Notes: generated from the sequence alone by a model not told the origin. Counted from the stretch's first letter, positions 8,171 to 17,573 are shown. The stretch: DNA of 64,000 nt from Pseudomonas sp. R37(2017) (GCF_002113375.1 NZ_NEHO01000021.1:30444-94443), one strand, 5' to 3'. Numbers and translations are program-made.

Positions 8171-8258
8171 CAGATACAGAGCAATACAAAACCACGGGAA
8201 TTCGGCTTTTTTGCCTTCGTGTGTATCCACGGGCAAGCCAGATACACTGCAATACAAA
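8171..8258. promoter_or_regulatory. Paired direct repeats, candidate response-regulator sites
   Basis: CAGATACAGAGCAATACAAA (8171-8190) and CAGATACACTGCAATACAAA (8239-8258) differ at two positions. Each holds two ATACA units 10 bp apart, the tandem one-turn layout bound by OmpR-family regulators. They lie between the DUF2790 gene and the response regulator gene. This is the main content of the 304-bp intergenic stretch 8024-8327. Confidence 0.6.
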
Positions 8259-8327
8259 GGGCGGCAGGCGAGCCCGCCCAGGCTCGATAGACTGTGCGGC
8301 ATTCCCCATTCATCGGAGGTTGGCCCA

Positions 8328-9068
8328 ATGGATCATGTTGATCACATCCTCATCGTTGACGATGACCGCGAAATCCGCGAACTGGTAGGCAATTACCTGA
8401 AGAAGAACGGCCTGCGCACCACCGTTGTGGCGGATGGACGGCAGATGCGCGCGTTTCTGGAAACCACGCCGGTGGACCTGATCGTGCTGGACATCATGAT
8501 GCCGGGGGACGATGGCCTGGTGCTCTGCCGTGAATTGCGCGCAGGCAAGCACAAGGCCACGCCGGTACTGATGCTCACCGCCCGCAACGATGAAACCGAT
8601 CGCATCCTGGGCCTGGAAATGGGCGCCGACGACTACCTGGTCAAGCCGTTCGCCGCCCGCGAACTGCTGGCGCGAATCAACGCGGTGTTGCGGCGCACCC
8701 GCATGCTGCCGCCCAACCTGGTGGTGACCGAAGCCAGTCGCCTGCTGGCTTTCGGCCGCTGGCGCCTGGACACCTCGGCCCGACACCTGCTCGACGCAGA
8801 CGGCACCATGGTGGCCCTGAGCGGGGCCGAATACAGATTGCTGCGGGTGTTTCTCGACCATCCGCAACGAGTGCTCAACCGTGATCAATTGCTCAACCTG
8901 ACCCAGGGCCGCGACGCCGATCTGTTCGATCGCTCCATCGATCTGCTGGTCAGCCGCCTGCGTCAGCGCTTGCTCGATGACGCCCGCGAACCAGCCTACA
9001 TCAAGACCGTGCGCAGCGAAGGCTATGTGTTTTCCCTGCCGGTGGAAATCCTGGGCGATCAATCATGA
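8328..9068 (+). CDS. OmpR-family response regulator
   Basis: A 246-residue two-component regulator. The receiver domain has D11-D12, phospho-acceptor D55 in LIVLDIMMPG, and K105 in DYLVKPF. The C-terminal winged helix of OmpR/PhoB type includes LSGAEYRLLRVFLDHP and VSRLRQRLLDD, ending IKTVRSEGYVF. The ATG at 8328 is chosen over upstream starts because GGAGG lies 7 bases before it and the receiver domain starts there. It overlaps the histidine kinase gene by 4 bp. Likely targets are itself and the divergent DUF2790 gene. The signal is unknown. Confidence 0.93.
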   Translation: MDHVDHILIVDDDREIRELVGNYLKKNGLRTTVVADGRQMRAFLETTPVDLIVLDIMMPGDDGLVLCRELRAGKHKATPVLMLTARNDETDRILGLEMGADDYLVKPFAARELLARINAVLRRTRMLPPNLVVTEASRLLAFGRWRLDTSARHLLDADGTMVALSGAEYRLLRVFLDHPQRVLNRDQLLNLTQGRDADLFDRSIDLLVSRLRQRLLDDAREPAYIKTVRSEGYVFSLPVEILGDQS

Positions 9069-10375
9069 CCCTGGCGCTGCATTGGCCGCGGACCCTGGCC
9101 TCGCGGCTGTCGCTGATTTTCCTGGTCGGCCTGATCCTCGCCCAGGCATTGTCCTTCGGTGCGCAGTACTACGAACGTTACGAGTCCTCGAAAAACACCA
9201 TGCTCGGCAACCTGGAGACCGACGTTTCCACCTCCATTGCCATCCTCGACCGCTTGCCCGCCGATGAGCGAGCCAGCTGGCTGCAACAACTGGAGCGACG
9301 CAATTACCGTTACCTGCTCAATGAAGGTTCACCGGGCACGTCCATCGGCAGCGACATGCCCGATGCGCCTGTTGCCATGGCCTCGATCAAAGACGCCATC
9401 GGCCACGATTATCCGATGTCCTTTACCGACATCCCCGGGCCGAAAAAGCATTTTCAAGTGCATTTGAACCTGGCCGATGGCAGCCCGCTGACCATCGACG
9501 TGCGCCCGGCGATGGTGCCCTTGTCGCCCTGGCTGCCCATCGTGTTGCTCGGGCAACTGGCGCTGATGCTGGCCTGCTCCTGGCTGGCGGTCAGAATCGC
9601 CATCCGCCCCCTCACCCGCCTCGCCGATGCCGTGGAAACCCTGGACCCCAACGCGCACCCGGTACTCCTGGACGAAACAGGCCCGACCGAAGTCGCCCAC
9701 GCCGCCAAAGCCTTCAACTCGATGCAGGCGCGCATCGCGGCGTACCTGAAGGAGCGCATGCAACTGCTCGCGGCGATTTCCCACGACCTGCAAACCCCCA
9801 TCACCCGCATGAAACTGCGCGCCGAGTTCATGGACGACTCCAGCGAAAAAGACAAACTGTGCAACGACCTGGGCGAGATGGAACACCTGGTGCGCGAAGG
9901 CGTGGCCTACGCCCGCAGCATCCACGGCGCCACCGAAGAAAGCCGCCGCACCGACCTCGACTCATTCCTCGACAGCCTGGTATTCGACTATCAGGACGTG
10001 GGCAAGGACGTTCGGCTCACCGGCAAGAGTGGCGCCGTCATCGACACCCGCCCCCACGCCTTGCGTCGGGTGCTGGTCAACCTGACGGACAACGCGTTGA
10101 AGTTTGCCGGTGCTGCCGAGTTGCGGGTGGAAAAGCAGGCCAATGGCAACCTCTCGATCAAAATCCTCGACCGTGGCCCGGGCATCGCCGAGGAAGAACT
10201 CAAGCAAGTGATGGAACCGTTCTACCGCGTGGAGAACTCCCGCAACCGCAGCACCGGCGGCACCGGGCTGGGACTGGCGATTGCCCAGCAACTGGCGATC
10301 GCGATTGGCGGGGCGCTGACCTTGAGCAATCGTGAGGGTGGCGGGTTGTGCGCGGAGCTTAAATTGCCGGGGTAG
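9065..10375 (+). CDS. Membrane sensor histidine kinase
   Basis: A 436-residue inner-membrane kinase that is the cognate partner of the preceding response regulator (4-bp overlap, ATGA). An N-terminal transmembrane helix (residues about 13-32) is followed by a periplasmic sensor region of about 130 residues, a second helix near WLPIVLLGQLALMLACSWLAV, HAMP, then a HisKA domain with the phospho-acceptor His in AISHDLQTPITRMK. The ATPase domain has N box LVNLTDNALKF, G1 DRGPGIAEEE, and G2 GGTGLGLAI. The domain order resembles EnvZ-like kinases. Confidence 0.93.
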   Translation: MTLALHWPRTLASRLSLIFLVGLILAQALSFGAQYYERYESSKNTMLGNLETDVSTSIAILDRLPADERASWLQQLERRNYRYLLNEGSPGTSIGSDMPDAPVAMASIKDAIGHDYPMSFTDIPGPKKHFQVHLNLADGSPLTIDVRPAMVPLSPWLPIVLLGQLALMLACSWLAVRIAIRPLTRLADAVETLDPNAHPVLLDETGPTEVAHAAKAFNSMQARIAAYLKERMQLLAAISHDLQTPITRMKLRAEFMDDSSEKDKLCNDLGEMEHLVREGVAYARSIHGATEESRRTDLDSFLDSLVFDYQDVGKDVRLTGKSGAVIDTRPHALRRVLVNLTDNALKFAGAAELRVEKQANGNLSIKILDRGPGIAEEELKQVMEPFYRVENSRNRSTGGTGLGLAIAQQLAIAIGGALTLSNREGGGLCAELKLPG

Positions 10376-10392
10376 CAGGGAGTGGCTTGTTT

Positions 10393-10463
10393 GCGATAGC
10401 GGTAGGTCAGTCGACACGGCTTTGACTGACCCACCGCTATCGCGAGCAGGCTCGCTCCTACAG
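10393..10463. repeat. Long 20-bp inverted repeat plus half REP
   Basis: GCGATAGCGGTAGGTCAGTC (10393-10412) pairs with GACTGACCCACCGCTATCGC (10424-10443), 19 of 20 positions, around an 11-base loop. A single REP arm (CGCGAGCAGGCTCGCTCCTA) follows. It lies between the convergent histidine kinase and polyamine-binding protein genes, and may act as a two-way transcription barrier. There is no T-run. Confidence 0.7.
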
Positions 10464-10479
10464 GGATTTCACGTAAATG

Positions 10480-11580
10480 TTATTGATCGGACTTGATGCT
10501 GGTCCACACCCGTGTCCGCACCCGCTCGAGCTTTTGCGGCAATGGCTGTACCACGTACAGCGTCGCCAGCGCTTCGCTGGTCGGTGTCAGGTTCGGGTTG
10601 CCGGTGATGTCCTTGTTGATCAGCGCCAGCGAGTCCTTGTTGGCATTCGGGTAACCGAGGAAGTCGCTGATCGGCGCGATGACTTTCGGGTCCAGCAGGT
10701 TGTTGAGGAATTCGTGGGCCTCGGCGACGTTCTTCGCGCTTTTCGGGATGGCGAAGGTATCGAACCAGATCGGCGCGCCCTCTTTGGGCAGGCGCCAGTC
10801 GACGACCACGCCGTTGCCCGCCTCTTTGGCGCGGTTGCCGAATTGGTAGAAGCTGCCGGAGTAACCGATGGCCACGCAGATATCGCCGTTGGCGATGTCG
10901 GTCATGTACTTGGCGGAGTTGAAGTAGGTGACATAAGGGCGGACCTTGAGCATCAGCGCCTTGGCTTTTTCGTAGTCTTCGGGGTTCTGGCTGTTCGGGT
11001 CCAGCCCCAGGTAATGCAGGGCCAGCGGCAGGATCTCCGAAGGCGAGTCGAGCATGGCGACGCCGCAGGCCTTGAGCTTCTCCATGTTCTCGGGCTTGAA
11101 CACCAGGTCCCAGCTGTCCACCGGCGCATTCTCGCCCAGCGCCGCCTTGACCTTGGCCGGGTTGAAGCCGATCAGCACGGTACCGTACATGTAGGGCACG
11201 CCGTACTGGTTGCCCGGGTCGTTCTTGTCCAGCAACTTGAGCAACGCCGGGTCCTGGTGCGACCAGTTCGGCAACCTGGACTTGTCGAGTTTCTGGAACA
11301 CGCCCGCCTTGATCTGGGTTTCGATGAACTGGTTCGAGGGCACCACCAGGTCGTAGCCCGAGTTGCCGGTGAGCAGCTTGGCTTCCAGGGACTCGTTGGT
11401 GTCGAAGGTGTCCCAGGTCACCTTGATCCCGGTGTCCCTGGCAAAGTACTTGGGTACGGACGGCAGGATGTAGTCCGCCCAGTTGTACACGCGCAATTCT
11501 TTCTGTTCGGCCTGTACCGCGCTGGCCAGCAGCGACAGTCCGCAAACGGTGGCGCCCAGTATGCGTTTCATTGTGTCCAT
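10480..11580 (-). CDS. Polyamine ABC transporter substrate-binding protein
   Basis: A 366-residue periplasmic binding protein of the PotD/PotF/SpuD family. The signal peptide ends VQAEQK; the mature protein starts with the family hallmark LRVYNWADYI, and has VTWDTFDTNE, LVVPSNQFIE, and VPYMYGTVLIGFNPAKV with the residues that line polyamine sites (W, E and D positions not individually assigned). GGGGAA precedes the start by about 8 bases. No permease or ATPase genes are adjacent, so it is an orphan binding protein that probably serves a transporter encoded elsewhere. Confidence 0.9.
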   Translation of the reverse strand: MDTMKRILGATVCGLSLLASAVQAEQKELRVYNWADYILPSVPKYFARDTGIKVTWDTFDTNESLEAKLLTGNSGYDLVVPSNQFIETQIKAGVFQKLDKSRLPNWSHQDPALLKLLDKNDPGNQYGVPYMYGTVLIGFNPAKVKAALGENAPVDSWDLVFKPENMEKLKACGVAMLDSPSEILPLALHYLGLDPNSQNPEDYEKAKALMLKVRPYVTYFNSAKYMTDIANGDICVAIGYSGSFYQFGNRAKEAGNGVVVDWRLPKEGAPIWFDTFAIPKSAKNVAEAHEFLNNLLDPKVIAPISDFLGYPNANKDSLALINKDITGNPNLTPTSEALATLYVVQPLPQKLERVRTRVWTSIKSDQ

Positions 11581-11911
11581 GGATCATTTCCCCAAGTGTG
11601 GCGTGAGTTCGATGGTTTTTATGTTCTGTACACGGCAGCGGCCTTGAAAACAGCCAAGGGCAAGGAAGTGAAGCTTCTGGTTGTGATTCGACTCTGGGTG
11701 GGCTTGGCAACCCGTGCCTGATTCTTGCTGACAGCGTGAACGGTTCACAGCGTGAGGCAGGCCAAAAGGAGATCGAAACGGCCAAAATAACTGTCCGCTT
11801 TGATCGGCGTCGCGAGGCATTCGAGCAAGGATTAGTCCAAACTGCCGATGCCAGTCCAGCCTGTTTGCTGCCTATTACGCACTACGCCAATAACAAGATC
11901 GCGAGGCTTCG
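11581..11911. other. Intergenic region between divergent genes
   Basis: 331 bp between the polyamine-binding protein and the propeller-like lipoprotein, containing both promoters. ACAGCGTGA occurs twice (11731-11739 and 11747-11755), a small direct repeat that could bind a regulator. No RNA gene or REP was seen. Confidence 0.4.
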
Positions 11912-13486
11912 ATGCGTGCTCCACTTCTGCTTGCCCTGCCCCTGCTCGGCCTGCTCAGTGCCTGTTCCGAACCCTATGACCCGCAACCGCTGACCAGCAC
12001 CGGCACTGCCGCGCCACTGATCGGCAGTGCCGCTGTGGCGCAACCGTTGAGCGGTACCGTGACCGCCAACCCCTTCATGGCCAGCAATGGCAGCAGCTAC
12101 ATGCATTCCGACGGCCATAGCTCAGACACGCACCCCGGCCCTGGCCCATTGGGCGGCGACATGCACGTGAACAGCCGTGTTGGCAGTCGCAAGCCCGGCG
12201 GCATGTGCCCGATCCATACCTTCGATCAGCAGGGTCGCCTGGTGGTGCTGTGCGCCAACCTGATGCAATTCGAACTGCAACTGCTCGAACCGCGCACCCT
12301 CAAGTTGCTGGCCCGCTACCCACTGCCGCCGCGACCGTCGACCTTCCACGCGCTCATTACCCTGGACCCGGACAAGATCATGGCGGACACCTCCGGCGCC
12401 TATTTCTATGTCGACGAGCAGAACCGCGTGGTCATCGCCGATGCCGAGCAACACATCCAGCGCGTCGTGCATCGTCAGGCCCCGTCAGGTGACTGGACTT
12501 TCGAAAAGGTCGATGACTGGGACCTGAGCGACAAGGTGCCCCACGATTGCGTACGCCCGACGTCCTGGTTTCCCAAGGGTGAATGCGACCCCATCACCGG
12601 CGTCATGCCCGACCACCAGGGCTTGATCTGGTGGCTCACCCGACGCGGACGCATCGGCACCCTGAACCCGAATACCGGCAAGGTCCAGGGCATTCAACTG
12701 GCCAACGAAGAAATCCAGAACGGCATGTCGGTGGCGGCCGATGGCGTCTACCTGGTGTCCGATCACGCCATGTACCGCTTCGCCGCCGATGCCGACGGCA
12801 AGCCAGTGCAAGGCTGGCGCGAAGCCTACGACCGCGGCACCGGGCGCAAGGTCGGCGCGATCAACCAGGGCAGCGGCACCACGCCGACCCTGCTCGGCGA
12901 GCGCTACGTCACCATCACCGACAACAGCGACGGGCGCATCAACCTGCTGGTCTACCGTCGCGAACAGGACTACGCGGGCAATCGCCTGATCTGCAAACTG
13001 CCGGTGTTCGACAACAACGCCTCGGCCACCGACAACTCGGCTATTGGCTGGGGACGCTCGATCATTCTCGAGAACAACGCCGGCTACACCAGCGCCTTCG
13101 CGCAGAAGGACTGGCAGGCCGTGCACGGCGGTATCAGCCGTATCGACATCCGCGCCGACGAGTCGGGCTGCGACCGAGTCTGGGAATCGAAAGAACGTTC
13201 GCCTTCGGTGGTGCCGAAACTCTCGGTGGCTAACGGTCTGCTGTACTTCTACACCTTCGAGCCCCAGGCCGACGGCGAGAACGCCTGGTACCTGATGGCG
13301 CTGGATTTCGCCAGCGGCCAGACCCGATTCAAGGCATTGAGCGGAGTCGGCCAGGCCTTCGACAACAACTGGTCGCCGATCACCCTGGCGCCGGACGGTA
13401 CGGCCTATGTCGGGACTTTCGGCGGGCTGGTTGCGCTTTGGGACAAGGAGCAACCACGGGTGAGTGCAAGCAACGGCCAGCCTTGA
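11912..13486 (+). CDS. Large propeller-like lipoprotein of unknown function
   Basis: A 524-residue predicted lipoprotein: the signal peptide ends with the lipobox LLSAC (Cys18), and a low-complexity Thr/Ala/Ser linker and a His/Ser/Gly-rich stretch (MHSDGHSSDTHPGPGP) lead to the body. The body has repeated short blocks such as YFYVDEQNRVVIADAEQHIQ, LIWWLTRRGRIGTLNPNTGKV, and APDGTAYVGTFGGLVALWD, which look like blades of a PQQ/quinoprotein or SMP-30-like beta-propeller. No catalytic residues were identified. The start has GAGG 7 bases upstream. It stands alone between an intergenic region and a REP. Confidence 0.75.
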   Translation: MRAPLLLALPLLGLLSACSEPYDPQPLTSTGTAAPLIGSAAVAQPLSGTVTANPFMASNGSSYMHSDGHSSDTHPGPGPLGGDMHVNSRVGSRKPGGMCPIHTFDQQGRLVVLCANLMQFELQLLEPRTLKLLARYPLPPRPSTFHALITLDPDKIMADTSGAYFYVDEQNRVVIADAEQHIQRVVHRQAPSGDWTFEKVDDWDLSDKVPHDCVRPTSWFPKGECDPITGVMPDHQGLIWWLTRRGRIGTLNPNTGKVQGIQLANEEIQNGMSVAADGVYLVSDHAMYRFAADADGKPVQGWREAYDRGTGRKVGAINQGSGTTPTLLGERYVTITDNSDGRINLLVYRREQDYAGNRLICKLPVFDNNASATDNSAIGWGRSIILENNAGYTSAFAQKDWQAVHGGISRIDIRADESGCDRVWESKERSPSVVPKLSVANGLLYFYTFEPQADGENAWYLMALDFASGQTRFKALSGVGQAFDNNWSPITLAPDGTAYVGTFGGLVALWDKEQPRVSASNGQP

Positions 13487-13520
13487 GAGATCGCTTTTCT
13501 GTGGCTGTACACAACTCACT

Positions 13521-13609
13521 GTGGGAGCGAGCCTGCTCGCGAAAGCGGTGTATCAGACGCATTGATGTCGCCTGGCACGCCGCCTTCGCGAGCAGGCTCG
13601 CTCCCACAA
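13521..13609. repeat. REP doublet (GTGGGAGCGAG variant)
   Basis: Arms GTGGGAGCGAGCCTGCTCGC and GCGAGCAGGCTCGCTCCCAC flank about 48 bp. It lies between the convergent lipoprotein and porin genes. Confidence 0.88.
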
Positions 13610-13623
13610 GGGCTTGTGGCGTT

Positions 13624-14949
13624 TTACAACAGCGACAAGGTGTAGTTGATGATGAACCGGTTCTGATCCACATTACGGCCCGCATCGGTATTGGACTTGG
13701 CATTGCGCAAGGAGAAAGCCACCCCCTTGAACATACCCGACTGCAGCACGTAATCCAGGGTCATGTCGCGCTCCCATTCGGATTGGTCACTGGCGTTCTG
13801 CGCCTTGATGTCCGTGCCCTTCAGGTACACGATCGAAGCTTTCAGGCCAGGTACGCCCAAGGGCGCGAAGTCGTAGGTGTATTGGCCAAAGTTCGTCTGC
13901 TCGCCGGCCCGGGCAAAGTTCTGGATCATCTTGTCGGTGGGCAGGTAAACGCTGCCACCGCCCGCCCCTTTGTCCACCAGGCTGCCCTGGTTGGGCTGGA
14001 CGAAGTTGCTGCCATCGCCCACGCGCTGATGCCCCACCGTCACCGCATGGCCTCCATGGGTGTAGGTAACCATCGCGGACCAGGTGCTGTTGTCGATTTC
14101 ACCGTCGTTGTCGTCGGTGTAGCCCGATACCCGATAGCCTTGCGCGCGGCCGGCGGCCGAACTGTTGGCACCGCTGGATGTGGTGCGGAAGTAGCGCAGG
14201 TCGGTGGTCAATGCGCTGGCGCTGTCGATTGGCAGAATGTGCGTCAGACCGAGGAAGTTCTGGTTGTAGAAATCTTCCAGTTGCGCGAAGTAATACTGGG
14301 TCTTGAGCGTTTTGCTGAGGTTGTAGTCAGCGCCGGCGTAGTAGAACTTGTTGCTGTCCCGGGTGCCGCCGGCGACCGACAGGCCGGTGCGGTCCGTCGA
14401 GGCGCGCCCTACCGCATGCTCAAGCACACCACTGGTCAACGTCAGGCCATCGATGTCGTTCGAGGTGACCTGCGCACCAGTAAAGGATTGCGGCAATACA
14501 CGGGCATCGTTCGCCAGAAGGATCGGCAACTTTGGCAACAAGGTGCCGTAGCGCAATTCAGTCCTGGCAAGACGCATCTTCGCCGTCGGGCCGAAGCTGC
14601 TCCAGGCGTCGGCCGCGCCATCGCCGTCAGAAGGAATCATGCCGCTACCGACGTGGCGCCCCGCTCCACTGTCCAGCGTGATGCCGAGCAATGCCTGGGC
14701 ATCGAGGCCGAACCCCACCGCGCCCGGGGTAAAACCGGACTCGTAGCGCAACACGAAGCCCTGGGCCGCCTCTTCGGTTTTCGAAGGATCGGCCGCACCG
14801 TCGCGATTGTCGCTGTTGAAATACAACGTGCGCATCGACAGGCTGGCCTTGCTGTCTTCGAGAAAGCCATGGGCGGCGGAATCGGCGGCCTGTGCACACA
14901 GCGAACCGCTGGCCAACAGAACTGCGGTGGGAATGGCTCGTTTGAACAT
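13624..14949 (-). CDS. OprD-family outer membrane porin
   Basis: A 441-residue outer membrane porin of the OprD/OccK-OccD family, which takes up small carboxylates, amino acids or peptides. The signal peptide ends LCAQA; the mature start ADSAAHGFLEDSKASLSMRT is typical of OprD. Family blocks such as MRLARTELRYGTLLPKLPIL, the LTSGVLEHAVGR region and DMTLDYVLQSGMFKGV are visible. The C-terminus is NYTLSLL. AGGAG lies 7 bases before the ATG. No linked catabolic operon indicates the substrate. Confidence 0.92.
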   Translation of the reverse strand: MFKRAIPTAVLLASGSLCAQAADSAAHGFLEDSKASLSMRTLYFNSDNRDGAADPSKTEEAAQGFVLRYESGFTPGAVGFGLDAQALLGITLDSGAGRHVGSGMIPSDGDGAADAWSSFGPTAKMRLARTELRYGTLLPKLPILLANDARVLPQSFTGAQVTSNDIDGLTLTSGVLEHAVGRASTDRTGLSVAGGTRDSNKFYYAGADYNLSKTLKTQYYFAQLEDFYNQNFLGLTHILPIDSASALTTDLRYFRTTSSGANSSAAGRAQGYRVSGYTDDNDGEIDNSTWSAMVTYTHGGHAVTVGHQRVGDGSNFVQPNQGSLVDKGAGGGSVYLPTDKMIQNFARAGEQTNFGQYTYDFAPLGVPGLKASIVYLKGTDIKAQNASDQSEWERDMTLDYVLQSGMFKGVAFSLRNAKSNTDAGRNVDQNRFIINYTLSLL

Positions 14950-15305
14950 AGGGTGCTCCTGGGTGTTTCTTATCGTTATTCGAAGGGTTCACCGCCAGCC
15001 AGGGCCCCGATAGCCGCCCACGCATCTGCGCTCGAGACGAGCGCGCAAGCAGGCGCGCCCGACGAGTGACATACGCATCGGAGGTTCAAGACAAGGGTTG
15101 ACTGAATGGCTTGTGAAACTCTTAAAACATTTCGAGCGGCCATTATCAAACCCAGTGAAAGTAGTTTTCGTGCAGGGATAAGGCTTGTCGCGCAGGGGTA
15201 TGGACGTTCAGCTTTTTTGAATATCGGTGCGGTGGATTTTCACCATACTGAGAGCACGGGCAGTACTCGCTGGCTGCCTGTATGTCACGACAAGAGCGAT
15301 GACCC
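14950..15305. other. Intergenic region, oprD-type porin and GST promoters
   Basis: 356 bp between divergent genes. It is locally AT-rich at 15100-15240, which suits promoters in either direction. No convincing gene, repeat or operator was recognised; the short ORFs here lack codon bias and family resemblance. Confidence 0.4.
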
Positions 15306-15926
15306 ATGAACAATCGAATCGAGCTTTACGGCGCCAACACCGGCAACAGTCTGCGGGCCGCGATTGCCCTGGAAGAAGCCGGCATCGCCTACACGGCATG
15401 CAGCATCGACCTGTACGCACAGGAGCACCGCGGGTCGACCTACCTGGCACTCAATCCGGCCGGGAAAGTCCCGACCCTGGTCGACCACGGAACCACGCCG
15501 GCGCTGATCATCAACCAGTCCAACGCCATCATCCAGTACGCCGATTCCATCGCGCCCGGAAAGCTGGCACCGGCGCATCCAGGGCCTGCGCGCACCCGGG
15601 TGATCGATCGCTATTTCTTCTTCGTGACCGACGTCATCGCCCCCAGCCATGCCGCCTTTTTTCTGCACCAGGCGGGGCAAGACAAGGCGGCGGCGATCAT
15701 CGATCTGCGGGTGATCGACCAGCTCACCTACTCGGAAAGCTTTCTGACGGCGGGCTTCATGGCGGGAGAGCAGTTCTCCATGGCCGACATCTCGGCGTTC
15801 ACCATTGCCACCGCATTCCGAGACCGGCTGGACTGGAAGCAGCTTGCGCAACTGTCGCGCTGGTTCGAATCAATCGAAGCCAGGCCGGCGGTACAGCGTG
15901 GCCTGAATGCCTTCAAACAGTTCTGA
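15306..15926 (+). CDS. Glutathione S-transferase
   Basis: A 206-residue cytosolic GST. The N-terminal thioredoxin-like domain has the expected blocks IELYGANTGNSLRAAIALEE (catalytic Ser/Asn region near residues 10-15), LNPAGKVPTLVD with the cis-Pro, and NQSNAIIQYAD with the glutathione-binding Gln/Ser. The C-terminal helical domain includes FSMADISAFT and the N-capping-box Asp. Substrate specificity cannot be assigned. It is monocistronic, followed by a REP. Confidence 0.9.
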   Translation: MNNRIELYGANTGNSLRAAIALEEAGIAYTACSIDLYAQEHRGSTYLALNPAGKVPTLVDHGTTPALIINQSNAIIQYADSIAPGKLAPAHPGPARTRVIDRYFFFVTDVIAPSHAAFFLHQAGQDKAAAIIDLRVIDQLTYSESFLTAGFMAGEQFSMADISAFTIATAFRDRLDWKQLAQLSRWFESIEARPAVQRGLNAFKQF

Positions 15927-15939
15927 GCATGGATTCCCC

Positions 15940-16041
15940 TGTAGGAGCGAGCATGCTCGCGAAAAACGCCGGGACAACGCGGGCATTCAGACAGCACGCG
16001 TTATCGTTGACGTCCATCGCGAGCATGCTCGCTCCTACAGA
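15940..16041. repeat. REP doublet (GTAGGAGCGAG family)
   Basis: Arms TGTAGGAGCGAGCATGCTCG and CGAGCATGCTCGCTCCTACA. The spacer contains CACGCGTTATCGTTGACGTC, shared with the doublets at 3694, 28981 and 40710. It lies between convergent GST and permease genes. Confidence 0.88.
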
Positions 16042-16080
16042 GGGCCCGGCATTTTCAGACGAACACGAAACGCTTTTGCC

Positions 16081-17493
16081 TCAATCGGTGTAGCCGAACT
16101 TCACCGAAGGGCTTTGCTGCGACTGGCTGCGCGTGGCGAGGCAGTAATACAACGGGCACGTCACCACCAGCCCCACCAGCCAGGACAGGTCCGCGCCCTC
16201 GACCAGATTGGCGTAGGGCCCGACGTACAGTGAAGTATTGGCGAATGGCAACTGCACGATGATGCCGATGAAGTAGGCAATGATCGCGTGCAGGTTGAAG
16301 CGCCCGTAGATACCGCCGTCAGCACGGAAGATCGAAGCGATGTCATAACGGCGGTGCTTGATCAGGTAGAAGTCGATCAGGTTGATCGACGCCCACGGCA
16401 CCAGCACCAGCAACAGCGCCAGGATCAGGCCGATGAACTGCGAAATGAAATTCGCCGAAGCGCCCAGCGCCACCACGCAGCAGCCCGCCAGCACGATGCT
16501 CGACAACAGCACACGCACCTTGATGCTCGGCGTCCACTGGCTGGCGAAGGTCTGGATCGAGGTGATGATCGACAGCACCGCGCCATACAGATTCAAGGCG
16601 TTGTGACTGATGATGTTGAGCAGGAACAACACCATCAGGATCGGCCCCAGCCAACCGGTGGACTGCTTGACCGCCGCCATCGCCTCGGTGCCTTCCGGGG
16701 TCGCCAGTACGGCCACGGCACCGAACGTGAACGACAGGATCGTACCCAGGGTCGCCCCCAGGTAGGTGGCGAAAAACGGCCGGGCGATGCCGATATCCGC
16801 CGGCAGGTAACGCGAGTAGTCTGACACATAGGGCGAGAAGCTGATCTGCCAGATGATGCCCAGCGACACCGTGGCCAACCAGCCAGACAGGTTGAATCCG
16901 CCACGGGTGAAGAAGTCCGCCGGCAGGTCATGGGCGAAGATATAGAGGAAGCCCGCGAGCAACGCACTGCCCATCACCCAGGTACCGATACGGTTGAGGG
17001 TATGGATGAAGCGGTAGCCGATCACCCCGATGGCCGTGGCGCTGAGGGCACCGATGAGGATGCTGGCCGGCACCGGGACCGACGGCGCAATGCCGACGAT
17101 CGACTTACCCGCCAACACGATGTTGGAAATAAAGAAGCCGATGTAGATCAGCGCCGCGAAGAACACGATCAGCAACGCACCATAGCGGCCGAACTGGCCA
17201 CGGCTCTGCACCATTTGCGGAATGCCCATGCACGGCCCCTGGGCGGATGCGAGGGCAATCACCACCCCGCCGACCATGTGCCCCAGCGCAATCGCCAGCA
17301 GCCCCCAGAACAGATTGAGGTGAAACACCTGGACCACCATGGCGCCAGTAACGATGGGCAGTGGCGCGATGTTGGTACTGAACCACAGGGTGAAAAGATC
17401 GCGGGCCTTCCCATGGCGCTCTGCGAGAGGAACGTAGTCGACCGTGTGGTTCTCGATCAACGGATCTTGCCGGGACATCTGGGACATGTGCAT
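16081..17493 (-). CDS. NCS1-family nucleobase/cation symporter
   Basis: A 470-residue inner-membrane transporter with about 12 hydrophobic helices. NCS1 (cytosine/purine/allantoin/hydantoin permease) features include VPLAERHGKARDLFTLWFS at the N-terminus, GPCMGIPQMVQSRGQFGRYG, and SDYSRYLP after helix 6. It is most like the cytosine-permease branch. Starts at 17493, 17484 or 17478 are all possible (MHMSQMSRQ). An operator-like GGTATTCC site lies about 90 bp upstream, and the divergent flavin reductase gene has a perfect GGTATACC site, which ties this permease to the monooxygenase cluster. The probable role is uptake of the cluster's N-heterocyclic substrate. Confidence 0.9.
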   Translation of the reverse strand: MHMSQMSRQDPLIENHTVDYVPLAERHGKARDLFTLWFSTNIAPLPIVTGAMVVQVFHLNLFWGLLAIALGHMVGGVVIALASAQGPCMGIPQMVQSRGQFGRYGALLIVFFAALIYIGFFISNIVLAGKSIVGIAPSVPVPASILIGALSATAIGVIGYRFIHTLNRIGTWVMGSALLAGFLYIFAHDLPADFFTRGGFNLSGWLATVSLGIIWQISFSPYVSDYSRYLPADIGIARPFFATYLGATLGTILSFTFGAVAVLATPEGTEAMAAVKQSTGWLGPILMVLFLLNIISHNALNLYGAVLSIITSIQTFASQWTPSIKVRVLLSSIVLAGCCVVALGASANFISQFIGLILALLLVLVPWASINLIDFYLIKHRRYDIASIFRADGGIYGRFNLHAIIAYFIGIIVQLPFANTSLYVGPYANLVEGADLSWLVGLVVTCPLYYCLATRSQSQQSPSVKFGYTD

Positions 17494-17573
17494 GAACTCG
17501 AGTTTGTCTGTTCTTGTCTTTGTATGAAGCCAAACCGGGGGGACTCTCTGGTCGCCCCTCAGATGCAGACCAT

